The position numbers and the translations under genes were made by a program. This document shows positions 48,942 to 59,487 of a stretch of DNA of 64,000 bases, piece after piece. Each line of letters opens with the position of its first letter. Positions within the stretch are counted from its first letter, which is position 1. Source of the stretch: Massilia cavernae (GTDB lineage Bacteria; Pseudomonadota; Gammaproteobacteria; Burkholderiales; Burkholderiaceae_D). The stretch is taken from the NCBI RefSeq assembly GCF_003590855.1, contig NZ_QYUP01000111.1:31286-95285 (forward strand), read 5' to 3'. The notes beneath the pieces were generated by a model that was not told the DNA's origin, searched no databases, and saw nothing but the letters and a program-made list of their open reading frames with translations.

Positions 48942-49475
48942 TTACGCAGCCAGCGCAACATGCATCTGTTGCAGCTTGGCGCGTACCGAGGTGTCGAGCA
49001 CTTCATCGCCGACGACGACGCGCACACCACCGATCAGCGAGGAATCCACCGACACGGTTGGGTTGAGCTTGCGGCCGAATTTCTTTTCCAACGCGGACAG
49101 CAGCTGGGCCACCTGGGCATCCGAGATCTCGAATGCGCTCGAGATGATGGCGTCAGCCGCACCTGCGTCAGCGTTCTTCAGTACCTGGAACTGCTCGCCG
49201 ATTTCCGGCAGCAGCGCGACACGGCCATTTTCAACCAGCATCTGGATGAAATTGCCCGCTTCAGGCGTCATCGGCGACTTCACCAGCGACGACAGGGTGC
49301 CGGTCATGGTGTCGGTCGAGACGTTCGGGTTGGCGGCAAACGCCTGCACATCAGGGTTGGAGCCAACTTGCGCCAGTTCGGACACAAGTTCGGACCAGGC
49401 AGCCATGTTGCCTTGCTTGGCAACACGGAACAGCGCTTCGGCGTAGGGACGGGCGACGGTTGCGAGTTCAGCCAT
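48942..49475 (-). CDS. atpH: F1Fo ATP synthase delta subunit
   Basis: A 177-residue peripheral stalk subunit. It starts [19 protein letters not shown], and has the C-terminal [25 protein letters not shown] typical of delta/OSCP. Two bases after atpF. Confidence 0.97.
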   Translation of the reverse strand: MAELATVARPYAEALFRVAKQGNMAAWSELVSELAQVGSNPDVQAFAANPNVSTDTMTGTLSSLVKSPMTPEAGNFIQMLVENGRVALLPEIGEQFQVLKNADAGAADAIISSAFEISDAQVAQLLSALEKKFGRKLNPTVSVDSSLIGGVRVVVGDEVLDTSVRAKLQQMHVALAA

Positions 49476-49477
49476 GA

Positions 49478-49948
49478 TTACAGCTCGACCGACAGTTGCG
49501 ACAGCAGCTCGCCATGAGCAGCCGGGTTCACCTCGCGCTTGAGGATCTGTTCGGCGCCACGGACCGCGAGGGTCGCGACCTGGCCGCGCAGTTCTTCGCG
49601 TGCACGTACTACCTGCTGTTCCGCGTCAGCCTTGGCTTGCGCAACGATGCGTGCTGCTTCGTCGGATGCGGTTTTCTTGGCTTCTTCGATGATCAATGCT
49701 GCGCGCTTTTCAGCGTCGGCGATGCGCTTCTGGCCTTCGTCGCGTGCAGTTGCCAGTTCGGCTTGTGCGCGCTTCTCGGCTGCAGCCATCTCTGCCTTGC
49801 CACGGTCTGCTGCGGCCAGGCCACTCGCGATCTTCTCGGCGCGCTCGTCGAGCGCTTTCATCAGTGGTGGCCACACGAATTTCATCGTGAAGCCCGCCAG
49901 GATGAAGAAGACCACGAACTGGGCAAACAAGGTTGCGTTTAAGTTCAC
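49478..49948 (-). CDS. atpF: F1Fo ATP synthase b subunit
   Basis: A 156-residue peripheral stalk subunit: one N-terminal membrane helix ([20 protein letters not shown]), then a long charged coiled coil rich in A/E/K/R. It joins Fo to F1 as a dimer. The length matches E. coli b. Confidence 0.97.
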   Translation of the reverse strand: MNLNATLFAQFVVFFILAGFTMKFVWPPLMKALDERAEKIASGLAAADRGKAEMAAAEKRAQAELATARDEGQKRIADAEKRAALIIEEAKKTASDEAARIVAQAKADAEQQVVRAREELRGQVATLAVRGAEQILKREVNPAAHGELLSQLSVEL

Positions 49949-50020
49949 GGTATTTTCCTTCTCACAAAAACGGATGCCGAACCGTAGTGGTTCGGCCCTT
50001 CAGAACCAAAGACGCGAGTC

Positions 50021-50293
<273 letters not shown>

Positions 50294-50367
50294 TTAAATT
50301 AAAAACTAGATTAAAAACTACAAACTTCTACTACCACTTATCTTGCGATTCTTTAGTACCAGTCCGA

Positions 50368-51544
<1,177 letters not shown>

Positions 51545-51612
51545 TTTTTCTTCTTCGCGCCAGCCATTGTGAAATGCCGTTATCGGGCTCGGGAAATACG
51601 TGAATCAGCGGG

Positions 51613-51642
51613 ATTATAGCGTCGGAAGGCATTTGCAGTCAA
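51613..51642 (-). promoter_or_regulatory. sigma-70 promoter of the atp operon
   Basis: On the minus strand TTGACT (51642-51637) and a perfect TATAAT (51618-51613) are 18 bases apart, about 70 bases before the atpI start. This is a near-consensus housekeeping promoter. Confidence 0.75.
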
Positions 51643-51748
51643 ACGCAGTGCAGCACGGAAATGGTGAAAATTGTTGAAATACCACGGAAAATTAAGGGCT
51701 TAGCGTGCGCCAAATGAGTGCGGCGATGCGGGGATGAGCCCGTTCAAT

Positions 51749-51883
51749 GTCGTTCCCATGCAAACGGAACCCATGCTGAGCAAGCCCGGGCGGTGCGCAA
51801 AATTGATGCGTTATCGGGCTATGGATGCGGGGTATGGGTACCCGCCTGCGCGGGTAGTCGGTTCCGCCAGTGGCGGGAACGAC
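51749..51883. repeat. small element with 9-bp terminal inverted repeats
   Basis: GTCGTTCCC (51749-51757) and GGGAACGAC (51875-51883) are perfect ends of a 135-base unit that also holds an internal hairpin TACCCGC-CTGC-GCGGGTA (51839-51856). No protein is encoded. It looks like a MITE-like or palindromic intergenic repeat. Confidence 0.55.
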
Positions 51884-51903
51884 GGTTTCCCAGCTAGTGG
51901 CCG

Positions 51904-52012
51904 TGTGGATAACTTTGTGGACAAGCCACCGGATAAGCAGGGGATACCACCTGTATAAGGCGTGGACATCCCCTGTATAAGCTTTGGATAGCTGGTGGAC
52001 AGCCCTGTATAA
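51904..52012. repeat. DnaA-box-like direct repeat cluster next to parB
   Basis: TGTGGATAA at 51904-51912 is a perfect reverse DnaA box. It is followed by three GTGGACA (51917, 51962, 51995) and three CCTGTATAA (51950, 51972, 52004; reverse TTATACAGG is a relaxed DnaA-box form). A GTGGACA...CCCTGTATAA unit is repeated twice. The cluster ends at the parB stop. It could be a DnaA-binding or origin-related region, or a ParB/atp regulatory array; the identity is uncertain. Confidence 0.5.
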
Positions 52013-52900
52013 CTAGGCCCGCAGACGCGCCAACACGCCGTCGAGGATGTCGAGGTCGGCGAAATCGATGATCATCTGGCCCTTGCCCTTGGCGCCCATC
52101 TTGAAGACAACCGGCGTAGCCAGCTTGTCCGACAGTTCCTCTTCCAGCGCCACGATGTCGCCCGACTTCTCTTTCTGGCGCGCGGCGGCTGCTGGCGCCG
52201 CCTGCTCCTCCATGGTGCGGGTGACAAGTTTCTCGGTCTCGCGGACCGACAGCCGCTTTGCCACGACCTGGTTGGCCAGGTTGATCTGGTTGGCCGCATC
52301 GACCGCCAGCAGCGCGCGGGCATGGCCCATGTCGATGTCGCCGGCCATCAGCATGGTTTGCACCGGGCCGGCCAGGTTAATCAGGCGCAGCAGGTTGGAC
52401 ACCGCGCTGCGCGAACGGCCGACAGCGTTGGCCGCCTGCTCGTGGGTGAAGGCGAAGTCCGAGATCAAACGGGCGATGCCTTGCGCTTCTTCCAGCGGGT
52501 TCAGGTCCTCGCGCTGGATATTCTCGATCAGGGCCATCGCTGCCGCGGCCTGGTCGTCGACCTCGCGCACCAGCACCGGCACTTCGTCCAGCCCGGCCAG
52601 CTGCGCCGCGCGGAAGCGGCGCTCGCCGGCGATGATCTCGTACTTCACGGCGCCGGTTATCGTGTCCTGGCCGACCGGACGCACCAGCACCGGCTGCATG
52701 ATGCCCTGGGTCTTGATCGACGCAGCCAGTTCCGACAGCGCGCCTTCGTCCATGCGGGTGCGCGGCTGGTATTTGCCGGCCTGCAGCTGGCTCACGGCCA
52801 GCACCGACGGCAGGTCCTTCTGCCCCGAGAAGCCTTCGCCGTCGCCGCCCAGCAGCGCATCGAGGCCGCGGCCCAGTCCCTTGAGTTTTTTGGTAGCCAT
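52013..52900 (-). CDS. parB: chromosome partitioning protein ParB
   Basis: A 295-residue CTP-dependent DNA clamp protein binding parS. N-terminal LGRGLDALLG, then KYQPRTRMDEGALSELAASIKTQGIMQPVLVRP, the GERRFRAAQLAG and ALIENIQREDLNPLEEA CTP-site motifs, the HTH around FTHEQAANAVGRSRSAVSNLLRL, and a C-terminal dimer domain. Three parS sites lie within 5 kb. Confidence 0.97.
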   Translation of the reverse strand: MATKKLKGLGRGLDALLGGDGEGFSGQKDLPSVLAVSQLQAGKYQPRTRMDEGALSELAASIKTQGIMQPVLVRPVGQDTITGAVKYEIIAGERRFRAAQLAGLDEVPVLVREVDDQAAAAMALIENIQREDLNPLEEAQGIARLISDFAFTHEQAANAVGRSRSAVSNLLRLINLAGPVQTMLMAGDIDMGHARALLAVDAANQINLANQVVAKRLSVRETEKLVTRTMEEQAAPAAAARQKEKSGDIVALEEELSDKLATPVVFKMGAKGKGQMIIDFADLDILDGVLARLRA

Positions 52901-52928
52901 GCTTTTTACTCTCTCTTACTCTCTCTGA

Positions 52929-53699
52929 CTACGTTGTCTTGATGCGTTCGACCATCTCGGCGCCGAAGGCGATGTACGCCTGCGCGCCTTTCGAGGCGGG
53001 GTCGAACACCACGCCCGGCACGCCGTAGGATGGCGCTTCGGCCAGCCGCACGTTGCGGGGGATGATCGTGTTGAATACCTTGTTGCCGAAGTGCTGCTCC
53101 AGCTGGGCCGAGACCTGCTGCGACAGCGTCATGCGCGGATCGAACATCACGCGCAGCAGGCCGATGATCTTCAGGTCGGTGTTCAGGTTGGCGTGCACCT
53201 TCTTGATCGTGTTGACCAGGTCGGACAGGCCTTCCAGCGCGTAGTACTCGCACTGCATCGGGATGATCACGCCGTGGGCGGCGCACAGGCCGTTCAGGGT
53301 CAGCATCGACAGGGCGGGCGGGCAATCGACCAGGATGAAGTCGTACTCGCCGTCCACCGCTGCCAGCGCATCCTTGAGGCGGCGCTCGCGCTGGTCCAGT
53401 TCTACCATCTCGACTTCGGCGCCGGCCAGCTCGCGGTTGGAAGGCAGCACGTCGAAGCGGCCCGTCTCCGAACGCAGGCGCGCGGTGTTCACATCCGCTT
53501 CGCCCAGCAGCACTTCGTAGATGGAGGACTTGAGGCCGGCCTTGTTGATGCCCGCGCCCATGGTCGCGTTGCCTTGCGGGTCAAGGTCGACCAGCAGCAC
53601 GCGCTGATCGAGCTTGGCCAGTCCGGCGGCCAGGTTGACGCTGGTTGTGGTCTTCCCTACCCCGCCCTTTTGGTTTGCAACGCAGAATATCTTTGCCAT
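52929..53699 (-). CDS. parA: chromosome partitioning ATPase ParA (Soj)
   Basis: A 256-residue deviant Walker ATPase. It begins MAKIFCVANQKGGVGKTTTSVNLA (KGGVGKTT P-loop), then LLVDLDPQGNATMG, and DFILVDCPPALSMLTLN. ATP-driven DNA binding moves ParB-parS complexes. ATG 53699 is preferred over an upstream one, since the family starts here. It precedes parB by 28 bases. Confidence 0.97.
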   Translation of the reverse strand: MAKIFCVANQKGGVGKTTTSVNLAAGLAKLDQRVLLVDLDPQGNATMGAGINKAGLKSSIYEVLLGEADVNTARLRSETGRFDVLPSNRELAGAEVEMVELDQRERRLKDALAAVDGEYDFILVDCPPALSMLTLNGLCAAHGVIIPMQCEYYALEGLSDLVNTIKKVHANLNTDLKIIGLLRVMFDPRMTLSQQVSAQLEQHFGNKVFNTIIPRNVRLAEAPSYGVPGVVFDPASKGAQAYIAFGAEMVERIKTT

Positions 53700-53727
53700 G
53701 TATCTTCTTAATCGTAGACGCAACAAT

Positions 53728-53810
53728 AACGATTTATACCGTTTATACTATCTAAACCGTTGATACGATTTATAAGGTATATCAGGTATAAACGATTTAT
53801 ACCGTTTATA
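53728..53810. repeat. AT-rich iteron-like repeats between rsmG and parA
   Basis: AACGATTTATACCGTTTATA occurs exactly twice (53728-53747, 53791-53810), with related pieces ACGATTTATA and CCGTTGATACG between. The second copy sits within TATAAACG-N8-CGTTTATA, perfect inverted arms. The segment is very AT-rich for this genome. It probably contains the parAB promoter and operator sites. Confidence 0.65.
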
Positions 53811-54465
53811 TTGATTGAACGGATCGCTCGATGAAAACGAGGTGCCGCTCCGCTTCCAGTTTTGGCACTTTCAAAGCCTGCAGCCCCGTCGTTTTCCACT
53901 CTCCCGGCAGCCGCTCCTGCTCCTCCGGCGGCGCCACGCCTTTCAAGGCTATGAATTTGCCGCCCTCGGCCAGCAGGTGTCCCGACCAGTTGACGAAATC
54001 GGACAAGTCGGCAAAGGCGCGCGAGGTGATCACGTCGAAAAGCTGTTTTACCTGAAGGTCCTGCACTTTCATCGTGTACACGCTGGCGTTTGCCAGTCCC
54101 AGCTCCGCCTTCACTTGCGTCAGGAAGGCGGTTTTCTTGTGCACGGTGTCGATCAGCGACACTTTCATGTCCGGCCGCGCGATCGCCAGCACAATACCCG
54201 GCAAGCCGCCCCCTGCCCCGACGTCGAGCACGTTTTGCGCGCCCTCGAAGGCCGGTACCGCGGCCAGCGAGTCGAGCACGTGCAGCGTGACCATCTGCAT
54301 TGGGTCGCGCAGCGAGGTCAGGTTATAAACAGAATTCCATTTGAACAGCAGGGCCAGGTAATCCAGCAGCTGTTCGTGCTGTTTCTCGTTCAGGTCAAGC
54401 TTCAGTTCCTTGATGCCGTCGGCCAGGATGTGCGCCAGCGCGGCGCGGTCGAATGTACCCCTCAT
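53806..54465 (-). CDS. rsmG: 16S rRNA (guanine527-N7)-methyltransferase RsmG
   Basis: A 219-residue SAM-dependent methyltransferase acting on 16S rRNA G527. SAM motif [33 protein letters not shown], and [13 protein letters not shown] are typical. Its ATG overlaps the mnmG stop (ATGA). Its 3' end touches the AT-rich repeat region. Confidence 0.96.
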   Translation of the reverse strand: MRGTFDRAALAHILADGIKELKLDLNEKQHEQLLDYLALLFKWNSVYNLTSLRDPMQMVTLHVLDSLAAVPAFEGAQNVLDVGAGGGLPGIVLAIARPDMKVSLIDTVHKKTAFLTQVKAELGLANASVYTMKVQDLQVKQLFDVITSRAFADLSDFVNWSGHLLAEGGKFIALKGVAPPEEQERLPGEWKTTGLQALKVPKLEAERHLVFIERSVQSI

Positions 54466-56393
54466 CCAGCGAGCTCCTCATTGAGCGAAGTGAAACCCTT
54501 CGCACCGCGTTTCTTTAAATGTACCAGCAAAAGCGAGATTGCGGCCGGTGTCACTCCGGAAATTCTTGAAGCCTGGCCCAGTGTTTCGGGACGCTGCTTG
54601 TCCAGCTTCTGGCGCACCTCGACCGACAGCGCAGTGATCTCGAGGTAGTTGAAGTTCTCCGGCAGCTTCAGGTTTTCGTAATGATCGTGGCGCTCCACCT
54701 CTTTCGCCTGTCGGTCGATATAGCCCGAATACTTCAGCTGGATCTCGATCTGCTCCTTGACGGCAGGGTCTTCGACGCCCGGACCGGCAAGCTGCTGCCC
54801 TTCGACGCCAGTCAAGCCCATCAGGGTTTCATACTGCACGCCCGGGCGGCGCAGCAGGTCCGCGAGCGAATATTCGCGCTCGATGGCCTGGCCAATCACG
54901 CGCTCGGATTCCGCGGCCGCCAGGATGCGCGGGTTCACCCAGGTCGAACGCAGGCGTTCCAGTTCGCGCGCGACCGCCTCGCGCTTGGTCTCGAAGGCCT
55001 GCCACTGTGCGTCGCCGACGACGCCCAGCCTGCGGCCGATTTCGGTCAGGCGCATGTCGGCATTATCTTCGCGCAGGCTGAGGCGGTACTCGGCGCGGCT
55101 GGTGAACATGCGGTACGGCTCCATCACGCCTTGGGTGGTCAGGTCGTCGACCAGCACACCGAGGTAGGCTTCGGAGCGGCCCGGCACCCATGCTTCCTGA
55201 TCCTTCGTTTGCAGCGCGGCGTTGATACCGGCCAGCATGCCCTGCGCCGCAGCTTCTTCGTAGCCGGTGGTGCCGTTGATCTGGCCGGCGAAATACAGGC
55301 CCTTGATGGCCTTGGTTTCAAGCGAGGCCTTGAGGCCGCGCGGGTCGAAATAATCGTACTCGATGGCGTAGCCGGGACGCAGGATGAAGGCGTTTTCCAT
55401 GCCCACCATCGAGCGAACCAGTTCCAGCTGCACGTCGAACGGCAGGCTGGTCGAGATACCGTTCGGATAGAACTCGTTGGTGGTCAGGCCTTCCGGCTCG
55501 AGGAAGATCTGGTGCGATTCCTTGGCCGAGAAACGGTGGATCTTGTCTTCGATCGACGGGCAATAGCGCGGACCGACGCCTTCGATGACGCCGGTGTACA
55601 TCGGGCTGCGGTCGAGGCCGGCGCGGATGATGTCGTGGGTGCGCGCATTGGTGTGGGTAACCCAGCACGGCACCTGGCGCGGATGCATCGCGGTGTTGCC
55701 CATCACGGAGAACACCGGCACCGGATCGAGGTCGCCCGGCTGCTCTGTCATCGCGGCGAAGTTGATGCTGCGGCCGTCGATACGCGGCGGTGTGCCGGTT
55801 TTTAGGCGCCCCTGCGGCAGCTTCAGTTCCTTCAGGCGTGCCGACAGCGACAGCGCCGGCGGGTCGCCTGCCCTGCCCGCCGAGTAGTTTTGCAGGCCGA
55901 CGTGGATCTTCCCGTCGAGGAAGGTACCCGCCGTCAGCACGACCGCCGCCGCACGGAACTGCAGACCGATCTGGGTAACGGCGCCGACGACGCGGTCGCC
56001 CTCGACCATCAGGTCGTCCACAGCCTGCTGGAACAGCCACAGGTTCGGCTGGTTTTCCAGGCGCGAACGGATCGCCTGCTTGTACAGCATCCGGTCGGCC
56101 TGGGCGCGGGTGGCGCGCACAGCCGGGCCCTTGGACGAGTTAAGGATGCGGAACTGGATGCCGGATTCGTCGGTGGCAATTGCCATCGCGCCACCCATCG
56201 CGTCTACTTCCTTGACCAGGTGCCCCTTGCCGATACCGCCGATGGACGGGTTGCACGACATCGCACCGAGGGTTTCGATGTTATGAGTGAGCAACAAGGT
56301 CTTCTGGCCCATACGGGCTGAAGCGAGTGCGGCTTCGGTGCCGGCATGGCCGCCGCCGACGACAATGACGTCGAATTCAGTTGGAAATAGCAT
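54462..56393 (-). CDS. mnmG: tRNA uridine-5-carboxymethylaminomethyl modification enzyme MnmG (GidA)
   Basis: A 643-residue FAD-dependent enzyme which, with MnmE, modifies the wobble U34 of tRNA. FAD motif [16 protein letters not shown], signature [26 protein letters not shown] [10 protein letters not shown], and the C-terminal tRNA-binding helical domain are all intact. mnmG, rsmG, parA and parB run in one direction. Confidence 0.97.
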   Translation of the reverse strand: MLFPTEFDVIVVGGGHAGTEAALASARMGQKTLLLTHNIETLGAMSCNPSIGGIGKGHLVKEVDAMGGAMAIATDESGIQFRILNSSKGPAVRATRAQADRMLYKQAIRSRLENQPNLWLFQQAVDDLMVEGDRVVGAVTQIGLQFRAAAVVLTAGTFLDGKIHVGLQNYSAGRAGDPPALSLSARLKELKLPQGRLKTGTPPRIDGRSINFAAMTEQPGDLDPVPVFSVMGNTAMHPRQVPCWVTHTNARTHDIIRAGLDRSPMYTGVIEGVGPRYCPSIEDKIHRFSAKESHQIFLEPEGLTTNEFYPNGISTSLPFDVQLELVRSMVGMENAFILRPGYAIEYDYFDPRGLKASLETKAIKGLYFAGQINGTTGYEEAAAQGMLAGINAALQTKDQEAWVPGRSEAYLGVLVDDLTTQGVMEPYRMFTSRAEYRLSLREDNADMRLTEIGRRLGVVGDAQWQAFETKREAVARELERLRSTWVNPRILAAAESERVIGQAIEREYSLADLLRRPGVQYETLMGLTGVEGQQLAGPGVEDPAVKEQIEIQLKYSGYIDRQAKEVERHDHYENLKLPENFNYLEITALSVEVRQKLDKQRPETLGQASRISGVTPAAISLLLVHLKKRGAKGFTSLNEELAG

Positions 56394-56489
56394 GATGGAA
56401 GCGTAAAGCGAGGAGTGAGGCCAAATTATAGAGGCTTTTCACTCGCAGGACTCGGCAGGAGTCCGAATTACGCCAGAAACGTGTGTTTT

Positions 56490-56505
56490 TGTTTCACGTG
56501 AAACA
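56490..56505. promoter_or_regulatory. parS site 1
   Basis: A perfect 16-bp palindrome TGTTTCACGTGAAACA, the canonical bacterial parS sequence to which ParB binds. It lies just upstream of mnmG, about 3.6 kb from parB. Confidence 0.95.
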
Positions 56506-56528
56506 GTCGAGTTAGCGTCGAGTCGCTA

Positions 56529-56544
56529 TGTTCCACGTGAAACA
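56529..56544. promoter_or_regulatory. parS site 2
   Basis: TGTTCCACGTGAAACA differs from the perfect parS palindrome at one base. It is 39 bases from site 1. Confidence 0.92.
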
Positions 56545-56556
56545 ATCCAGTCGGAA

Positions 56557-57318
56557 TTACTTGAAGAAGGCGTCGTAGCCTGTTTTGAGGATCAGCAGGC
56601 AGACGACGACGAGGAACAATTTGCGGACAAAAGCGCTTCCATGTTTGATCGCAAGTCGGGTTCCCACCAGCGATCCGGCGACCTGGCACACCGCCATCAG
56701 AAGCCCGAGCTGCCACAACAGGTGGCCGCTGTAGCCGAACCACATCAGGGCCGAGATGTTGCAAGCGACATTCACGACCTTGGCCGCAGCCGACGCGCTC
56801 AGGAAGTCGAAGCCGAAGAAACGGACAAACAGGAAGATAAGGAAGCTTCCAGTGCCCGGCCCGAAGAAGCCATCGTAGAATCCGATGCAGGCGCCCATCC
56901 CCACCGCAACCATTTTCTCGGTATTTCCGGTGTGGACAGGTGCGTGGATACTGCCGAGATCCTTCTTGCGGAAGGTGTAGATCGCAACCGCGACCAGCAG
57001 GATCGGAAGCAGGGAACGGACAAAGTCAGCCGGAACCTTGGTTACGGTGTAGGCACCGGCGAAGGACAATGCGAACGCGGCCATCGCCGCCGGCGCAGCC
57101 GCGCTCCAGGCGACCCGGACACGGCGCGCATAGTTGATCGCCGCTGTGCCCGTTCCGAATATTCCGGCCAGCTTGCTGGTGCCGAACAAGGTTGCCGGCA
57201 CCTCCTTCGGGAACAGCGAGAACATCACTGGTATCTGGATCAGGCCGCCGCCACCGACCACCGCGTCCACCAACCCCGCCAGGAAGGCCGCTCCACCGAG
57301 CACCGCCACATCTATCAT
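56557..57318 (-). CDS. TSUP family (TauE/SafE) transporter, copy 1
   Basis: A 253-residue membrane protein with about eight spans. VGGGGLIQIPVMFSLFP near residue 22 and GFYDGFFGPGTGSFLIFLFV near 150 are the two TSUP repeats. TSUP proteins export sulfite or other organosulfonates; the substrate here is unknown. ATG 57318 follows an AGGG-type ribosome site. About 80% similar by eye to the next gene; each has a TACAAT -10-like element 30 bases before its start. Confidence 0.85.
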   Translation of the reverse strand: MIDVAVLGGAAFLAGLVDAVVGGGGLIQIPVMFSLFPKEVPATLFGTSKLAGIFGTGTAAINYARRVRVAWSAAAPAAMAAFALSFAGAYTVTKVPADFVRSLLPILLVAVAIYTFRKKDLGSIHAPVHTGNTEKMVAVGMGACIGFYDGFFGPGTGSFLIFLFVRFFGFDFLSASAAAKVVNVACNISALMWFGYSGHLLWQLGLLMAVCQVAGSLVGTRLAIKHGSAFVRKLFLVVVCLLILKTGYDAFFK

Positions 57319-57393
57319 GTCCCTGCCCCCAGCCGCGTAAAGCTGGATATTGTACGGAAGAATGAGTTGCAGCATTGCAAAGCGTTTGGCAAA

Positions 57394-57409
57394 TGTTCCA
57401 CGTGAAACA
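57394..57409. promoter_or_regulatory. parS site 3
   Basis: TGTTCCACGTGAAACA, identical to site 2, lies between the two TSUP genes, just upstream of copy 1 and just past the stop of copy 2. Confidence 0.92.
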
Positions 57410-57411
57410 AT

Positions 57412-58173
57412 TTACATGAGGAAGGCGTCATAGCCTGTTTTCAGGATCAGCAAGGCCACCACGACAAGAAACAGCTTCCTCACGAAAGCACTGCCATGCC
57501 TGAGCGCGATCCGGGTGCCGACGATCGAACCGGCCACCTGGCAGGCCGCCATCACAAGTCCGAGCTGCCAGAGGATGTGTCCGTTATACCCCAGCCACAT
57601 CAGCGCGGATATATTGCACGCGACGTTGACGACTTTCGCCGCGGCGGAGGCATTAAGGAAATCAAAGCCGAAGTAGCGCACGAACAGGAATATCAGGAAA
57701 CTGCCGGCGCCGGGACCGAAGAAGCCGGCATAGAATCCGATACCCGCACCCAGCGCAACGGCAACGTAGCGCTCGGTATCTCCGCTGTGCAGTGGCGCAT
57801 GACTGCTGCCGAGATCCTTGTTGCGGAATGTGTAGACCGCGACAAACAGCAGCATCACCGGAAGGAGGGCGCGGACAAAGTCCGACGGCACCCTGGTCAC
57901 GGTGTAAGCACCCGCAAAAGACAGGGCGAAAGCCGCCACCGCGGCCGGCGCCACCGCGCTCCAGGCGATGCGCACACGCCGGGCATAGCTGAGCGCGGAG
58001 GTCCCCGATCCGAACAGGCCGGCCAGTTTGCTGGTCCCAAACAGGGTCGCCGGGACTTCCTTCGGCAGCACCGCGAACAGCGCCGGAATCTGGATCAGTC
58101 CGCCGCCGCCGACCATGGCGTCGACAATTCCGGCAACGAACGATGCAGCGCCGAGTATTGCGACATCCATCAT
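57412..58173 (-). CDS. TSUP family (TauE/SafE) transporter, copy 2
   Basis: A 253-residue paralogue, equal in length to copy 1 and aligning throughout (VGGGGLIQIPALFAVLP; GFYAGFFGPGAGSFLIFLFV; ending TGYDAFLM). Start ATG 58173 follows AGGGTAGGG. The sequence upstream (encoding LPYNI in the unused frame, and containing TACAAT) is also shared with copy 1, so the promoter was duplicated along with the gene. Confidence 0.85.
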   Translation of the reverse strand: MMDVAILGAASFVAGIVDAMVGGGGLIQIPALFAVLPKEVPATLFGTSKLAGLFGSGTSALSYARRVRIAWSAVAPAAVAAFALSFAGAYTVTRVPSDFVRALLPVMLLFVAVYTFRNKDLGSSHAPLHSGDTERYVAVALGAGIGFYAGFFGPGAGSFLIFLFVRYFGFDFLNASAAAKVVNVACNISALMWLGYNGHILWQLGLVMAACQVAGSIVGTRIALRHGSAFVRKLFLVVVALLILKTGYDAFLM

Positions 58174-58297
58174 TGCCCTACCCTTCAGCGGCCAAAGATC
58201 GATATTGTACGGAAGAACGAATTGCCGCGGTGACAATAAATCACTTCCGCCGCACCTTGGTGTAAGCTTGCTATTCCACTCACTTGAGAGACAACAC

Positions 58298-59464
58298 ATG
58301 ACCGGCTTTGCGCCTTTTGCCTTCAGCACAGTTCCCCATATCATTTGCGAGCCGGGCAGTGCGGCGAAGCTTGGAACGTATATCGCGGCAAGCTTTCCAC
58401 AGGCGCGCCGCGCGCTGATCATCACCGACCCAGGCTTCCTCAAGACCGGCCTGGTGGAGATACCGTGCGCGAATCTCGAACATCACGGCATCTCGGTCCA
58501 GGTGTTCTCGGACGTTGTGGCCGATCCGCCCGAAGCTGTAGTGCTGCAGGCCGTCGACTTCGCCCGCGCGAAGGAGACCGACATCGTGATCGGTTTTGGC
58601 GGCGGCAGTTCGATGGACGTTGCCAAGCTGATCGCCGTGCTGGCCGGCAGCGGCCAGGAGATCGGCAGCGCCTACGGCATCGGCAACGTGAAAGGCGAAC
58701 GGCTGCCGCTGGTACAGATCCCGACCACGGCCGGGACAGGTTCCGAGGTCACCAACATCGCCATCGTCACCACCGGCGAAACCACCAAGATGGGTGTCGT
58801 CGCACCCCAGCTGTACGCGGACATGGCAGTGCTCGATGCGGAACTGACGCTGGGCTTGCCGCCGATGGTGACTGCCGCCACCGGTATTGACGCCATGGTC
58901 CACGCGATCGAAGCCTTCACGACCAAACATAAAAAGAACCCGATGTCGGACGTGCTCGCCAAGCAGGCACTTCAGTTACTCTCAAGCAGCTTGATGAAGG
59001 CCTGCGAAGACGGACGCAACATGGAGGCGAGGCAGGCGATGCTGCTGGGCGCGTGCTTCGCCGGGCAGGCTTTCTCGAACGCGCCGGTGGCTGCCGTGCA
59101 CGCGCTGGCCTACCCTATCGGCGGCATCTTCCATGTCCCGCACGGCCTGTCGAACGCGCTGGTTCTCCCCCACGTCTTGCGCTTCAACCTGCCCGAAGCC
59201 GCGCCGCAGTATGCGGAACTGGCGAACGTGATCGCGCCGCACGTCACCGGCAGCGACGAAGCGCGCGCCGAAGCGCTGATTGCTGCAATGCAACAAGTGG
59301 CGAAAATGACTGGCATCGAGACCACCCTGCGCCAGGTCGGCATCCGGGAAACCGACCTCGATCGGCTGGCCGACGACGCCATGCTGCAAACGCGGCTGCT
59401 TGGAAACAACCCGCGCGAACTGACCCGCGCCGACGCCTATGCAATTTACGCAGCGGCGCTTTGA
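58298..59464 (+). CDS. iron-containing (type III) alcohol dehydrogenase
   Basis: A 388-residue NAD(P)-dependent enzyme. The family motifs are seen: IGFGGGSSMDVAKLIAVLA (cofactor), IPTTAGTGSEVTN, and the iron ligands in TGIDAMVHAIEAF and AVHALAYPIGGIFHVPHGLSNA. It oxidises or reduces an alcohol/aldehyde, with the substrate unknown. ATG 58298; a longer upstream frame overlaps the TSUP gene and was rejected. Confidence 0.9.
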   Translation: MTGFAPFAFSTVPHIICEPGSAAKLGTYIAASFPQARRALIITDPGFLKTGLVEIPCANLEHHGISVQVFSDVVADPPEAVVLQAVDFARAKETDIVIGFGGGSSMDVAKLIAVLAGSGQEIGSAYGIGNVKGERLPLVQIPTTAGTGSEVTNIAIVTTGETTKMGVVAPQLYADMAVLDAELTLGLPPMVTAATGIDAMVHAIEAFTTKHKKNPMSDVLAKQALQLLSSSLMKACEDGRNMEARQAMLLGACFAGQAFSNAPVAAVHALAYPIGGIFHVPHGLSNALVLPHVLRFNLPEAAPQYAELANVIAPHVTGSDEARAEALIAAMQQVAKMTGIETTLRQVGIRETDLDRLADDAMLQTRLLGNNPRELTRADAYAIYAAAL

Positions 59465-59487
59465 TCTATTAACGGAGGTGATCGAAC

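Noticed and set aside
53728..53810. CRISPR-like array
   Set aside because: Only two exact copies with a short irregular spacing and no cas genes.
53708..53899. 63-residue frame with repeated Ile-Asn-Gly-Ile motifs
   Set aside because: The repetition comes from the AT-rich DNA repeats; overlaps the end of rsmG and has no independent support.
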